Assembly: GCF_000247815.1 (NCBI RefSeq)
Contig: NC_021681.1
Coordinates: forward strand, 20,711,495 to 20,775,494
Direction of reading: 5' to 3'
Source of the DNA: Ficedula albicollis
Taxonomy: Eukaryota > Chordata > Aves > Passeriformes > Muscicapidae
Length of the DNA: 64,000 bases
The translations under genes were made by a program, and so were the position numbers. Position 1 is the stretch's first letter, and each line of letters begins with the position of its first letter. A model generated the notes under the pieces. The model had not been told where the DNA came from. It searched no databases and was given only the letters and a program-made list of their open reading frames with translations. Shown here piece after piece: positions 40,013 to 53,851 of this stretch.

Positions 40013-40159
40013 CTCTGATGCTTTGATGTCCTCATAGGAAAACTGCATGGCAGGTACTCCAAGGTGGTTGATGAAATAATCTGAATCTCCCTGCATCTGC
40101 ACAGAACTCACATTGGATCCTGGACATCTGGCCTTTTCCACACAGTTGAAGCTCTGGCT
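40013..40159 (-). CDS. NAALADL2: NAALADL2 coding exon C
   Basis: This 147-bp exon (49 codons, phase 0 at both ends) follows a strong acceptor (a T-rich tract ending TTTTCAG) and ends at TCAGAG before GTAGCT. It starts SQSFNCVEKARC and contains the diagnostic stretch GDSDYFINHLGVPAMQFSYE, which aligns with PSMA GSGNDFEVFFQRLGIAS and closely matches recalled human NAALADL2 (GDADYFINHLGVP). The length equals the human exon segment. Two cysteines (FNC and ARC) are shared with the human protein. SNVSS supplies an N-glycosylation sequon also seen in human as TNISS. This part forms the far side of the peptidase-like fold, before the segment that holds the last zinc-binding His in active relatives. 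Confidence 0.97.
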
Positions 40160-41357
40160 CTGAAAAAAAACAAACACAAATCAAAGCTCTACTTAATTAT
40201 TTGCAGTCAGACTCTTGAAGACTTGTAGCAATATCTCATTTAAGCAGCATTCTTTGGGTGGAAGCATCTTCTAAATGGCAGAGTGAAATTTTGATGCAGC
40301 GTGGCTGAGTCTTTCAGAGGACAAGGAAATTCTTAGCTGAGATGGCAGGAGAGGAAAGAGAAGAATTAAGGCACATGGGATGTCCCATACTGGCCAGATC
40401 AGAAGGCATCATGGTGCTCCTAAGGAATCAGTCCTTTATTAGTTAATAGCATGATCTGCCACAACAAAAAGCTGAATGAGATTATCACATTCAATCTCTG
40501 ATATTTATATATCTATGAAATGCTAAGGCAAGTAAAGAATTTCCCACAATTGCAAAGAGCTTGAAAGAAAAACAGAATTAAAAGGCTAAAGATACCTAGC
40601 ACACATCTTCTGTGTCAGTATTAATTTCTGTGCAGGTTTCTTAAAGCAATTCTAGTCAGTGAAATCTCTGTACTTCTTTCACATAAGTATTTAATGGTGA
40701 AATCTTAGCAACAGAACTGTAATAAACATGGAAACTGGAAATCAAGCCTAGACTGAGTGCTACATACTTGTGTGGCTTTTAAATCTATCAGGTAATTAAA
40801 CACTTAATAAACAGTAGGCGTAAAGGCTTTCAACATCTATTACAGCAAATAAGCTACTTAGGTTTCTTTTCAAGAATATTAGGAAGTTGAAGTACTGGAG
40901 ATTATTTGCATTTAGCTAACAGTTTATATAGTATAACGTAACACCCTCATCTCTACCTACAAAATTACAGGCTTTCTGAAAGAATAGCCTAAGATTGGTT
41001 ATGCTTCAACACAAAAATACAGCAAATTCTGTATATTAAAGTCTCTGAGGTTATCAGGAAAATGTTAGACAGAGAAAAATCTTGGTATTTTCCAATTTCA
41101 AAATTAGCATAATTATTGCTTTACAGTTTCATTTCAGTGCCATGAAGAATGCAATTGCATATTACCCAGTTTAAATAAAGGCTGCAGAGTCTCACAGAAA
41201 ATTATTTTAAAATACCTTCAAGAAATAGCTTCCATTTCATAAGTAATTTTGAAAGGTGGTTGCATTACTTCTTTTTTTATCCACTAAGCATTTCTGCTCC
41301 TGCCATTCTTACACACATTCACAGTTATTCAAGGTCTATCCAAAAAGTTCTAACAGG

Positions 41358-41503
41358 AACTGCAGAAACCCAAGCAACAAATTAATTGGAAAAGGTGTTT
41401 TTAATAACCACACTTGTATCTCCTATCAGAAACTGCAGAAACCCAAGCAACAAATTCATTGGAAAAGGTGTTTTTAATAACCACACTTGTATCTCCTAAA
41501 GTC
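41358..41503. repeat. 73-bp tandem duplication
   Basis: Two copies starting AACTGCAGAAACCCAAGCAA at 41358 and 41431. They differ by one base in ATTAATTGG versus ATTCATTGG, and at the distal end. Each copy ends in TTGTATCTCCTA, which is also the breakpoint motif of the larger duplication that follows. Confidence 0.93.
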
Positions 41504-43620
41504 TCTCCCACTCAAACCCAGTGCACAGCACACATCCAGGCAACAAGCCATATTTATGATTTTATGCATTTATCTGTGTACAAGATCCACTGCTCCTTCC
41601 AGGAATTAGAGGCATTTAAGGATCTCTCAGTGTCCTACACTGCAGCATAGATCAGACTCTCCCCACTTCATACTGCCCACCCAGCTGGGCAAGTTCCTTA
41701 AGTTATGAGTAGCCTGTTCTCCCTTTAATGTTTAAAGGCTCACTGAATGATGTGAAATTTTGAAATACAGCTTTTGACAGTTAATTCTGAATATACACTA
41801 ACCCCCATTTCTACCAGCCCACCAGGAGCTGAAGAGATGTCTTCCTACAGCAATAATGAAATTTATTTTTTCTTATGCATGGAAGTTCACATATGAAATG
41901 TTTACAGATTTGGTTAAGAGGACTATAAAATATGGTGTTTTGGGGGTTTTAGATCACGATCCTTGATGGTATAGGATTAATGTTTTTATGAAAGCAATGT
42001 TCAATTTATAGTTCAGCACTTTAAGGATTTAACTGCTTTATTCCGTTTGCACTGTTCTGACACACAAGCCCCTGATAATGACAAGTTCAACAATAAATAT
42101 TTAACCCAGCACCAATATAGGAGACTTTACAGGCAAGGTGCTGTGCTCTTCCAATCTGTTTTCATTGTTATGCAGACTCCACAACACCAGCATTCTTCAA
42201 CTCTCTGGTAACTGCAAAGTTCATATAGTGTGTTTTGTACTCACTAAACAAATGAAATGTTTCTCCAGACTAATGTTCTACAATTAATAAAACTAATGAA
42301 ATTAATTTTAAAATCTTTAAAAATTTATCTAGAATAGATACTAGCAACACACAACTAACTCCCATTTGTAGAGTAGTCAGGCTGCATTTCTCCAGCTGGT
42401 CAGCCTTACAGGACAAACACAGACTGGCTGTATTTAGAGCACTCAGCTGCTCAGGCTGGGCTCCACTGTGTCACCCAAGCCCTCCCTTCAGGCTGGAGGC
42501 AAACCAAGCCACTGGTGAGCCAGGAATCAAGGAGTGCTTTGTGCCAGTGCAAGGGTATCTCCTAAAGTCTCTCCCACTCAAACCCAGTGCACAGCACACA
42601 TCCAGGCAACAAGCCATATTTATGATTTTATGCATTTATCTGTGTACAAGATCCACTGCTCCTTCCAGGAATTAGAGGCATTTAAGGATCTCTCAGTGTC
42701 CTACACTGCAGCATAGATCAGACTCTCCCCACTTCATACTGCCCACCCAGCTGGGCAAGTTCCTTAAGTTATGAGTAGCCTGTTCTCCCTTTAATGTTTA
42801 AAGGCTCACTGAATGATGTGAAATTTTGAAATACAGCTTTTGACAGTTAATTCTGAATATACACTAACCCCCATTTCTACCAGCCCACCAGGAGCTGAAG
42901 AGATGTCTTCCTACAGCAATAATGAAATTTATTTTTTCTTATGCATGGAAGTTCACATATGAAATGTTTACAGATTTGGTTAAGAGGACTATAAAATACG
43001 GTGTTTTGGGGGTTTTAGATCACGATCCTTGATGGTATAGGATTAATGTTTTTATGAAAGCAATGTTCAATTTATAGTTCAGCACTTTAAGGATTTAACT
43101 GCTTTATTCCGTTTGCACTGTTCTGACACACAAGCCCCTGATAATGACAAGTTCAACAATAAATATTTAACCCAGCACCAATATAGGAGACTTTACAGGC
43201 AAGGTGCTGTGCTCTTCCAATCTGTTTTCATTGTTATGCAGACTCCACAACACCAGCATTCTTCAACTCTCTGGTAACTGCAAAGTTCATATAGTGTGTT
43301 TTGTACTCACTAAACAAATGAAATGTTTCTCCAGACTAATGTTCTACAATTAATAAAACTAATGAAATTAATTTTAAAATCTTTAAAAATTTATCTAGAA
43401 TAGATACTAGCAACACACAACTAACTCCCATTTGTAGAGTAGTCAGGCTGCATTTCTCCAGCTGGTCAGCCTTACAGGACAAACACAGACTGGCTGTATT
43501 TAGAGCACTCAGCTGCTCAGGCTGGGCTCCACTGTGTCACCCAAGCCCTCCCTTCAGGCTGGAGGCAAACCAAGCCACTGGTGAGCCAGGAATCAAGGAG
43601 TGCTTTATGCCAGTGCAAGG
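41489..43620. repeat. 1066-bp tandem duplication
   Basis: Copy 1 is 41489-42554 and copy 2 is 42555-43620. Both begin GTATCTCCTAAAGTCTCTCC and end GCCAGTGCAAGG. I found two differences (T at 41933 versus C at 42999, and G at 42541 versus A at 43607). No gene lies inside. It is the largest duplication in the window. Confidence 0.96.
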
Positions 43621-46600
43621 ATTCACATGCTATCTGTAATCGAATAATTTTATTTCTCTGGAGCTCATTTTGGGTTTCAGCACCATCTTACAGGTTTATG
43701 TTACAAATTTGAGAAAATGAGGAGTACCATACCAAGTAAATACATTTAATTTGAGGTAATGTCCTAAAATAGCTCTGATACATCTGAAGTATAATCAAGT
43801 GGGACTTCATTGCAGATCTTACTAGTTAGTTCTGGTTACTACTTTTCTTTACTGGACTCCAGCTTCACTTAAAACATTACCACCTTTTGAAAGTGGATTA
43901 AAACATCTTAGGAGCTTTCAACAGGGCAAGTAAAGAATGAACAGTTCTTCTTGCAGTATGTCAGTGACCCCAGCTTCAGAACTACAACAAGCAAGCTTAT
44001 TCTTCGTGAATAATCAATCTCTATTTCTGAGCTGAATCACCACCTGTGTCAGGGACTGGTGCAATTAAGGACTTAAAGTGTAAGAGACCGTCTAAAGAAG
44101 CAGCTACAGAATTTATTACATTCATCACAGACCTTGTAAAAATGCAGAAAGTAGGAGATGAGCATCTTTCTTACTGTAAATATGTAAATCAACAACAACA
44201 GGTAGTAAAGGCCAGAGAAGCTGCACAGCAAAGGACTCACAGGTCTCTCACAGTGTGTCTCATCTATGAACACCTGTCACACTCTAGCAAACAGACCCTT
44301 GGAGACAGAAGGCTTGATGGCTCTCAAAAATATTATCAGAAGACTGCTAAAGGCTATTGAAAAAAAAAACCCACGGAGTTCCTAGGAATTGCATTGATTC
44401 TATGGCAAGCATACTTCTCTGTTTTCTCCCAGCAGACTACCAGGTTTGGCTGTAAACATCCTGTTCTGCTCTGTCTTTATTGATTGATTATACATATTGC
44501 TAGTAATGCACATCAGCTCCTCATGAAATTATTAGGGAGATTTAATATGGCACTTTGCCCCACAGACATCAAAATGCTTTTCAAACCAACTAAAGGCAAG
44601 CAAGGTACTTAATATTCCTGTCTTGCCCAACATCATAGAGCAAAAAAAAATTACATAAAAATTAAATGCACAGCATTTCCCCAATTTTGAGCCTTATCAA
44701 ACTGATATTATTCAAGTATGTGCATAAAACTAATTCTAAATTATACTCACTCATTTTTTTCTCTGTGTAGGAAAAGAAAATCTAAATATGCTGGTGACAA
44801 TTAATATGCTATAGATGGAGAGTAGTTGTGGTTTAAATAGCCTGAATGTTACACATCACTAATGTGATGTATTTGCCTATTTATACAATGCAATCATTTG
44901 ATTACCTGATTAAAGCTACACCAAGAAATCTTGTGAGGTAGCGTGACTAAACCTTGCTGCATTTAATTTATGTTATATCAAGATTAAAATGATTAAAAAT
45001 TAATAAAATGTTGGTTTCTTTAGTTTCTTAGCAATTTTTCTTTCCCACTTAAACATCTTTTCATTTAAGCATGTATGAAGCCTTACTGAAAATATCTAAA
45101 ATCTTAATATTATTTAATGACCTTTAAGGGCAACATGAAGACTCAGGTGAAATTCTGTAGCACTGCAGAATCAGTCACAGAAAGGAAAGATTTATATCTC
45201 AGAAATTGCTCCTAGTTTGAGTTCTTCGTGACTACCACATTAAAGTGCTCCTTGTACACACACACATTCCATTGAGAGGAACTTGTCACCAGGGAAAAAC
45301 GACTCCCTCAAGAATTGTGTTTATTGAAAGTCATCAGGGACAGGCAATTCAGCATCATCTGAATCCCTCTGATACTCATGGGCAGTGCAGTGATTCTCAA
45401 ACACATCACTGAAACCCCAGGGATCACCATGAGACACCTAAAATTCCCCCACCACCAAAGTACTCTGTGTTTTTGTACACAAAAGCACCACACCTGGAAA
45501 TTCCAAGAGTAAACAGTTTTCTAGGCTGTGCAGGAAGGTAGAACTCCATTTTCACAAGAAAAAAAATCTGCCTTTTAGATAAACCTCTTGGCTCTAAAAC
45601 AACTGTTCTTTCAAAAAGCCTGCAGGTATTCTGCATGACAGAGAAGGTTATTTTACCCAGAGGGGAAGAAGAAACTGAAAATGGTGACCAGCAAAATACT
45701 TTCAAAAGGTCAGGTCAATCCAAGATTAGCCAAGACCCAGTTGTGATATTGTATTCAGATTTCTACTGAAACAAGGAAAAATCAGTTCATGTAAGCAACA
45801 CAAGCTGCCAAAAATAAACTACAGTTCTACCTTTCAAAATCGCACAAAGCAATTTTTGTATTTCAATGGTGACTTCCTAAAAAAATGGGAAATTACAGTA
45901 CTAGTGGTTATAAAACAAAGCATGGAAAAATGTCTATGCTTGGAACAAAACATTTAAATACATTGTTATATTTGTACTACTTTGCAAACTGGAGTTATTT
46001 TTTATTTAGTTTACAGCTAGAAAACATGAAACTTAATCCAGTAATTCTTGTTCAAGACTTTGGTTTCTGTTAAGCAGTATTTGCATACTTTCAAGTATTT
46101 GCCCTATTTTAAAATAAAAAATATGACCATCAGTGTAAAGTCTTTATAATAAATGGCACCTCATAGGACTAAATCACATTTTAGCTGCAAAATTTACATC
46201 AAACTGGTAGGAGATACAAAAGAAGGCAGTAAAAAATTATATAGTGTAAATTTAATTTTCTATCCTGCACTTTTTCTACATTTAACTTTATCTACTGACA
46301 GCCTTTCTCTGATTCCTGATGCTTGTTACATGATTCTGAATTACATTTATCCTTCCTATAACCAAATTGAAGTCCCATGTCTCATTGAGTCAGATGTACC
46401 TGTTGCAAACATTCAGTACAAACTGCTAGGAATTTTAATGGCTTTTTTAAAGAAGGTAAAAATCAAGCAAGTATGTTCCCATTTGATAAGAGAATTTCAG
46501 AGCAATCAAATATTTAAAGCTAAAATTACATAGCATGAATTATATAAGTGGCAAGGCTGCAATGAGAATGCCATCAGCAATTCCAAGTAGCTTAAAAAGC

Positions 46601-48690
46601 TCAGTAGCTTAAAAATACGGAGTTATAAAGTTAAAAAAAAAAATAATTGAAAAACTGTTGCACACACCTTTGGTAGCTGTGTTTCTCCAAAGCACCCCAG
46701 AAAATACTGCATTAGAACTTCTTCCATATTTTTTCATCAGCACAGGAAGGCAAACTCTCCAAGACTCTAGGTAAAGTGACCTTAAAGACTGAATTTCCAT
46801 GACCACAGGCTCAGCCTCACTAATTAGTGAGTTACATTTATTGATGGCAAATTTCAGGAAACTGCTTAAAATTATTACTGTAATCAAAGACCCAATTTCA
46901 GTTGTAATAGACACAAATGAAGAAAGTTTTTAATGGCACAGACACCGAAAATCAGTAATCCTTTGGAAGAACTCTCTTGGCACATCTTGGCAAATCCTCC
47001 CTCACGGCACCAGCCTGAACAAGGCCAAAGGAATTTGCTGCTGACAAAGCCTTACCTTGCCCTGGAACCTGCAGTCTGACACTGAAACTTCTGAACAGCA
47101 ACTGTGCATGAAGAAATCACCCCCTTCAAGCCACACACAAAACCTATTTTTCAGTCTCTGAAATGGAAAGTCACTCCCAACCACTCCACACAGACCATGA
47201 AGGTCAAAAAACCACCATCGTATTTTTCATATAAAAACCCTCTCTGGGCTTCAATGGGAGTTGAGCAAATGGTATAATAACAGGATTTGCACTTAAGATA
47301 TCAAGTATCTGTAGAAATTGAATTTTTCAGGAAGATAATCACAAAGCAGATTTATTAAAGTGTGTCAGCACCATAAATACAGGTCTCCAAGCTCCACTGC
47401 AAGATAAATTAAATGATCCAAAAGATGTCAAATTATTTTATTTTTACAGCATTGGGGTACTGTAAAACTCTTTTCCTGACTAGATTCTTCCAACTTTTAT
47501 CTACCTAAACCACAAGAAAACATCCTTGGTATTGCCTCTGTACAGCAAAACAACAGCAGTGAGGAAAGGAGGAGAGAAAACCTAGAGAAGGGAACGGCCA
47601 AATGACTTTTTCTTTCTAGTTTCCACAGAAGTTCACTTGAACTTGGTTTCAAGAACTATGAAATGTTAGGGTTTGGGAGAAGAACTTCAACTACTTGAAT
47701 AAAACGTGGTTGTAACCAGAGTCTGGTTTAACGTTCTGTTTTAACATTAAACTTTCTGTTTTAGCATTAATCTAGTCCGAGGAACTTTTAAAAAATTTTC
47801 AAGAAAACACACAGTAGCCAGCCAAAAGTCATCACACATCTAAATTATGTGTTTCTTTGTGCTCTGAAAATTAGGATTATTATCTGAGATAGTTCCAAAA
47901 CCTAAGAATAGCATCAAACAGGGATATTGTAATTTCTACGTACTGTCAAGTACCAGAAAACTAAAAATAATTTATATTTTGTTAAGAAAATGTGGAGTTT
48001 TATTAATAAGGTTTCAGGGATATGTCACTGCTTTTGCACAGTAAGCACCAGATCACAGAAAGGCTGATAATGTATTTTATTTCAGAACTGATTAGCAGAG
48101 TTCTATAATACAGACAGCTCAAAGCTTCTGCAATTACTGCACAAGATAATCTAAGAAAAATATCTATAACATTATATTTCAGGTTTCATCCTCCAAATTC
48201 CGATCTTTAAAAGTTACTTTTGATACAATAAAATTGAACTTTCTGAAACAATGCACACACAGTCTGTAAGGGAGAAATGTTTGCACTGCACAAATTGAGA
48301 AAACAAATTGACAAATCCAGTGAAGTGCATTCTAAAGCTATTTACTCTGGTAAAGAAGACTAATGAATGCTACATATATATATATATTCCTGAGAATACT
48401 AAATAATACAGCATCTGCATGAATTTTCAAAGGTGTGGATTCTAGTCAGCAGTCAGGAAAAAATTTACTTTGCAACCAACTATATTATAATGGACTAAAG
48501 CTATTGAATCCCATAAACATGAGCTCATTTTTTCCTCAATATCAAATCTTTTTCTGTGCACTCCACCTGCCACAGTTTGTATCTCTGGCCTCACTGCTAT
48601 AATTGCATATGCAAATAATTGTCTGGATAGGAATACTTTTCCTAAACTTACAAGTTTTATTCGTAGATACAAAATCAAGTGTGCATTTGC

Positions 48691-48724
48691 ACAAACACAA
48701 ACACAAACACACACACGCACACAT
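48691..48724. repeat. CA-type microsatellite
   Basis: ACAAACACAAACACAAACAC grading into CACACACGCACACA. A short TA repeat lies nearby at 48372-48388. Confidence 0.85.
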
Positions 48725-51169
48725 TTTCTAATTATAAACAGCCTGGAAGCTCCAGAACATGATTTTCATTGTCCTGGTTGTTTCATTGTCCATGGTTGGT
48801 ATTTATATAAGAAATCAGATGTATTTAATAACATCCTTTCTGCCACAATTGAAAGCTGTGGGTCTGAAGCCAAATACAAGATTTACATTGTCTATTCTAT
48901 CCTTTTCTCTAAAAAGAAGGGAATATTCTTACACTGAGATCAGTTGTTTTCATGTGAGTGGCAAGTTTCTATCCAATAAATAATTAAGGTGTTGACTAGC
49001 ACTGAATTTAGTGCTTCTGTTGGATAAATGTTGGTAGAAAAAGCTCCATTCCAAGCTGGTTCTCCATTGACATATAACACCTCTGAAGATTCATCAGTCA
49101 GTTTGTTTAAACTGGAAATCCATGAGTAACAATTATCCTAATCCCCTGTTTTTACAGTGATTTCCAGAGTATCACTGACGATGTTACATAAAAGTCTGTG
49201 CTGCTATTTTTACAAAATAAACATGGAATTCCTTCAAAAGACTAAAAATTATTTTCATGACACAGATGTGATCTGTGAAAAAAAAAAAAATCTGACTGGC
49301 ATTAATTGCCCTCCTACTAAAACCTGTTTAAATCAATCATCCCTTCATTTTATCTTGAGATATTATCAATATTAATCAACCTACAGCTACAGAGGTCCAT
49401 GAAATTCTCCTTTGTAATGTTGATTCAATGTTATCTCTCTTTCAGCTTCTGGAACACCCTTGGCCACCACATTTCAGAGACCATAGCTCACTTCAGGTAA
49501 GATACCCTGGACAGCACTTTGGATACCCAGGGGTCTTTTGCCTCATGGCATCTTGAGACTTTTCAGTACAATTAATTCAGGCTTTTTCTTCATTTTCCTG
49601 ACAGCAACTTGAAGTATTTCTGTCTTAATTTTTTTTATGTTGCACAGCAGCCTAAATGCCAACTTTTCTACAGAATTTTGACTTCCTTTTTTTCTTTTTT
49701 TTTTTAGTATAAGCATGACATAGAAACTTGCTAAACTTACAGGATTTTAAAAAGTCTACTGGTCACTTGTCCATTTCATGAGAGAAACTTTAAAACTAAA
49801 AGCCAACTAAATAAAAGCTTTTGAGTATTACTGAGACTTCAGAACAAATATTCATTAAGTAGTTACCAGTAGTAAAAAATGTCAATAAACTAAGGGTAAC
49901 TTTTCCACAAATGTTTGGATATATTTGTGGATTTCAAATTGCAGAATTAGTTGGTAATTTTGAATCTTTAATTAGCCAGAACTGCAGAAACTGAAATCTC
50001 TTCCTTGCCTGTCACAGACACTGGTAATGTATGAAAAGTCAGGAAGATCACCTGTATTTATATTCTCACAAACCCATGAGCTGTTTATTAATCTTAATAG
50101 ATATTGTTTTCCTTTTCCATTCAGACACAGAGCACAACAGTTTCCTAGGAGTGCTCAAAAGCCTATGGAAAAAAATCAATAGCAATAAATTAGAACTGGC
50201 TTTTTGAAAACATATACAACTAAAATTAAAAGCAATCATTGTTATGTTAAAATAAAAAGAAAATGAACATGTTTAAAGTGAGAGGAAGCTAGTTCTCAAT
50301 TTGATTTTTTTAGGGGGTGTTTGTTTTTGGAAGTCTCCCTTCTAGTGTGAATTACTTGTTGAAGGTAGAACACTGAGCCTGTTTGAAGTAATTATACACA
50401 ATAATTATCTGATCAGACAAGGATGATGTGTTACAAAGCAGAGGAGTCAGCAGCTCTCCTAAACCTCCTTTGGAAAGAAAACTTGAAGCATCTAAAGTGT
50501 TAAAAAAGAAGGCTACAAAACAGGTTTTGAAATCCCTTTCAATGCTCTGCCAGGAGACAAAGGTTGGAGCTGGGTGACCTTTAGCTGCCGAAAGAAAGCT
50601 CTCTGCAAAACCTCCAAGAAAACTATTTCTTGCATTTTGGCTTTTCCTGACATCTGAGATTATCTGCTGTAAAAATTCCTCTGTTCTATTTAGTGAAGTC
50701 CCATTCTGTGTGCACTTCAAGACAGGAATGATACCATGGGAATTGTGGCTCTTTGACTCAGTAAACAAAAACTAACTACATTACAACTACATGACTAATT
50801 AAAACCTCAGGAATAATTCAGGAAATACAGGTATTTTTTACATATATTCAATTGGCTCAAAACTGCTTTTGAAATTTCACATTCTCTGTTCATGGTGTAC
50901 ACAAAATCTCCCTTCTAGCTCTGTTTAGCTCAGTTTTTAACTCAGTTTTGTTTACACCAGACAAGACACCATCACCAGAATATGCTTGTGATAAACAGAT
51001 GAAGAATGCACAAACCAGGCAAACCCCACAACAGTTCAAATTTACGCTTGTGATTATTCAAACTTTCACAGTTTTAAATGGATTCTGAATGATTTTCCTC
51101 ACACCTGGTTTCAAAGAATTCACAAAGGAATTCTAACTTCTTGCCAATAAATATGCCTAAGTCAAAATT

Positions 51170-51244
51170 TTAAGGTTTTGGGTTTTTTTTTTTTTTTTTT
51201 TTTTTTTTTGGGGTTTTTTTCTGCTTTTGTTTTTTTTTTTTTTG
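51170..51244. repeat. T-rich tract with a 27-nt T run
   Basis: T at 51183-51209, then GGGG, T7 and a further T13. It gives a poly-Lys frame on the minus strand with no coding support. Confidence 0.85.
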
Positions 51245-53727
51245 GATCACTGGCATTAACCAGGTCAGGTGTTTGGGGATTTCTTATTTTCTCCTTCCCA
51301 AATTTCAGTAATTCTTGTATAGGCATACCTAAACAAGAGACACAAAAGTTCAATTAACAGCCCTGAAGCAATCAAGCTTTTGTTTTCACAGGTAAAAACT
51401 GTTACTGCGACAACACTGAAACTAAAGGGGTGAAAAATTTATGTAACAAAATATGCCAATCACCATGATTTTGAATTGATTTCTAAACCTGAATCCTAGA
51501 AGACATGTAAGAGTCCTCCAAGTATGACAAGGATCCATGTTGAAACAGAACTTCCAACCTCAAAATCTCTCTACATGAGCAGGAATTCCAAACCTCTCAC
51601 TGCACCCACTGGGGCTCAGGTCAACATTTTCACCTCAGTCACTGGCTTACCGTTCTACAGAGGTACTTCTACTCTTCCTGGGGAAAATAGCTTAAAAAAC
51701 ACCCCAACCAAATCAAAAAACCCCAAAGAAACAACAAGAAAGCCCCATCAAAACCAAAAAAACTCCCCCAGGATCCCCACACCTTCCCAGGTTTCTACAA
51801 ATCTTCAGTTCTTCCCACTCCTCTGACTTCTGTGACCCGCTCAGTACTCTATGAAATAACTCACAATTTTACAGCATAAAAGAGAGGTACATCATTTAAA
51901 AATACACATCTTCATGGCTGTCCAAAGAACCATCCATCCCAGCTCCAAGGCACACTGGGACAGAGGGAGCAGAAGTTTGTCAAAGAGCATCAGGAACCTT
52001 CTCCTTGGAGGATGGGAGGGTTAGCACACTCAGAAAGTCCACACTGAAACTTCTGGAAAGGTTAAATATATATATGGCATTACTGAAAATAGGTCACCTT
52101 TTTATTTATAGCAAACAAATGGTCTGCTTTTCACTACCCAGGTGCTTTTCTTTGTTTTTCCCAAGAAGGATCTGCAAACTAAAGAGTAAATTGTGCTGCA
52201 TGAGATTTTGATTCTTTTTCTGTGACATGCAGAACTAAAGCCATGGCTACAGCTGCTGTGGACCAAACAACATTACCCAGACTTAAGTCTCATGTCACTT
52301 TATACCAATTTCTTATCAGTTCTGATTTAAAGGTTCTTTCTTTCTTTCTGGTTATTTGGCCATACACCTAATTTTTGCATGTGCATTTCTTTCCCATGGG
52401 CTGTATGTGTAGTACAGCTTATACCTATTGAGTCAATTTAATTTAATTCAATTCAGCAACATAGTTAATAATGATGAGAGAAACATCAAGAGAAACATTT
52501 CAATGATTTCTGTTTATATAGAAACTTTAAAATATCCAGAGCTCTCAATCTATCTTCTTTTGTGAGAATTAAAAGTTTACTTTTAAACTCTCTGCATTAA
52601 AGGTTTTTCTATTGCTAAGAAAACATCTTTCTGTGTTCATGAAAAAGCTCTGAAGGGAAATAATGAAGATGAAATTATACAAAGGAATATTTAGACAGAA
52701 GTGAAGTTAATTTTTCTAATATTGTAGTCTGGCTAAAGGGTCTGGAAGGGAAAAACAATTCCCTTACATAGTACAGCTCATTATATGAGGCAATATTAAC
52801 TAGATTGGACAAGAGAAACCCTGAACCAAACCCCATTTCTGCAGCAGAAAAGGAATTAACTTCCCTACTCCAGTACTACACTTAAAGGTAATAAAATGCT
52901 CAGATTGATTCAGTTTCATTCACAATGGCTATCAAAGTAGGCATTTACATTTCAAAACAAGAAAACCTTTCTGAAAATATACATAATTTACCTCTACTAA
53001 AAATCCATGTAAATGCAGGGAAGGACATGAAGCAGAAAACTTGAGTCATCAGGAACAAAGGGATTGTACCAAATCTCCAATAAAATCACAGCTGGAAAAC
53101 TGGTTCCTTATTTCATTATGTCTTGCTAACAAACTCTTTTCTCCATGTTTAACAGCAATAGTATTTTCATAACATCAAAATACATAAGTAGGTTAAATTA
53201 CTCACTCTCTGAATCAGCATTTATTTATTAAAATGATTCAGTTTGGAAGAAGAGTGAAAAAATGTGTAACAGCGGACAAAGCAGAATTTTATCAAAAGGA
53301 AAAAGTGGTCAGAAGATGCAAAAAAACCTCCTGCAAATCAAATACACCATTAAATGAAACTTTCCACGTCGGAGAAGGAGCATCTTAATTAATTTAATAG
53401 GTCTGGCAATTAAGTATTGCCAATTATATTAACAGCATCATTTTAACACAGTTAGGAACTCCTGAGATTGAAGTTCACAGCATAAACTTCTGATTCTCAA
53501 GAGATTTTCTTTTGTTCTCAACACAAATGTAAAAAGTAACATCAGCAATCAAATCTAACACTAAAAGTGATAATAGGTGAAGACTGAAAGCTCTTGGGGA
53601 GGCAATAATTCTCTGTTATAAGGTATAGAACAAGCAATTCAAATAATCATATAACCATCTTTTTTCTTATTTACAGCTGCTGATATATGACACTAGGAGA
53701 TCCACTGTTAATGCTGACAGTATAAAA

Positions 53728-53851
53728 AAAATGAGAAACACAACGAAGTTGGAAGAAGAGAATCGATGCTGACATTAATGTAAGAGAGAAAAATGAGAAA
53801 TACAATGAAGTTGGAAGAAGAGAATCGATGCTGACATTAATGTAAGATTTA
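53728..53851. repeat. 62-bp tandem duplication
   Basis: GTTGGAAGAAGAGAATCGAT with its flanks is repeated 62 bp downstream, with two C/T differences (ACACAACGAAG versus ATACAATGAAG). It lies in the exon B-C intron and has no coding context. Confidence 0.9.

Noticed and set aside
46153..46533. Plus-strand 126-residue frame
   Set aside because: No recognised similarity, AT-driven composition, intronic and antisense.
50352..50768. Minus-strand 138-residue frame in the exon B-C intron
   Set aside because: It is the longest non-repetitive frame on the gene strand, but I recognise no family, and NAALADL2 exons B and C are contiguous in the protein, leaving no room for it.
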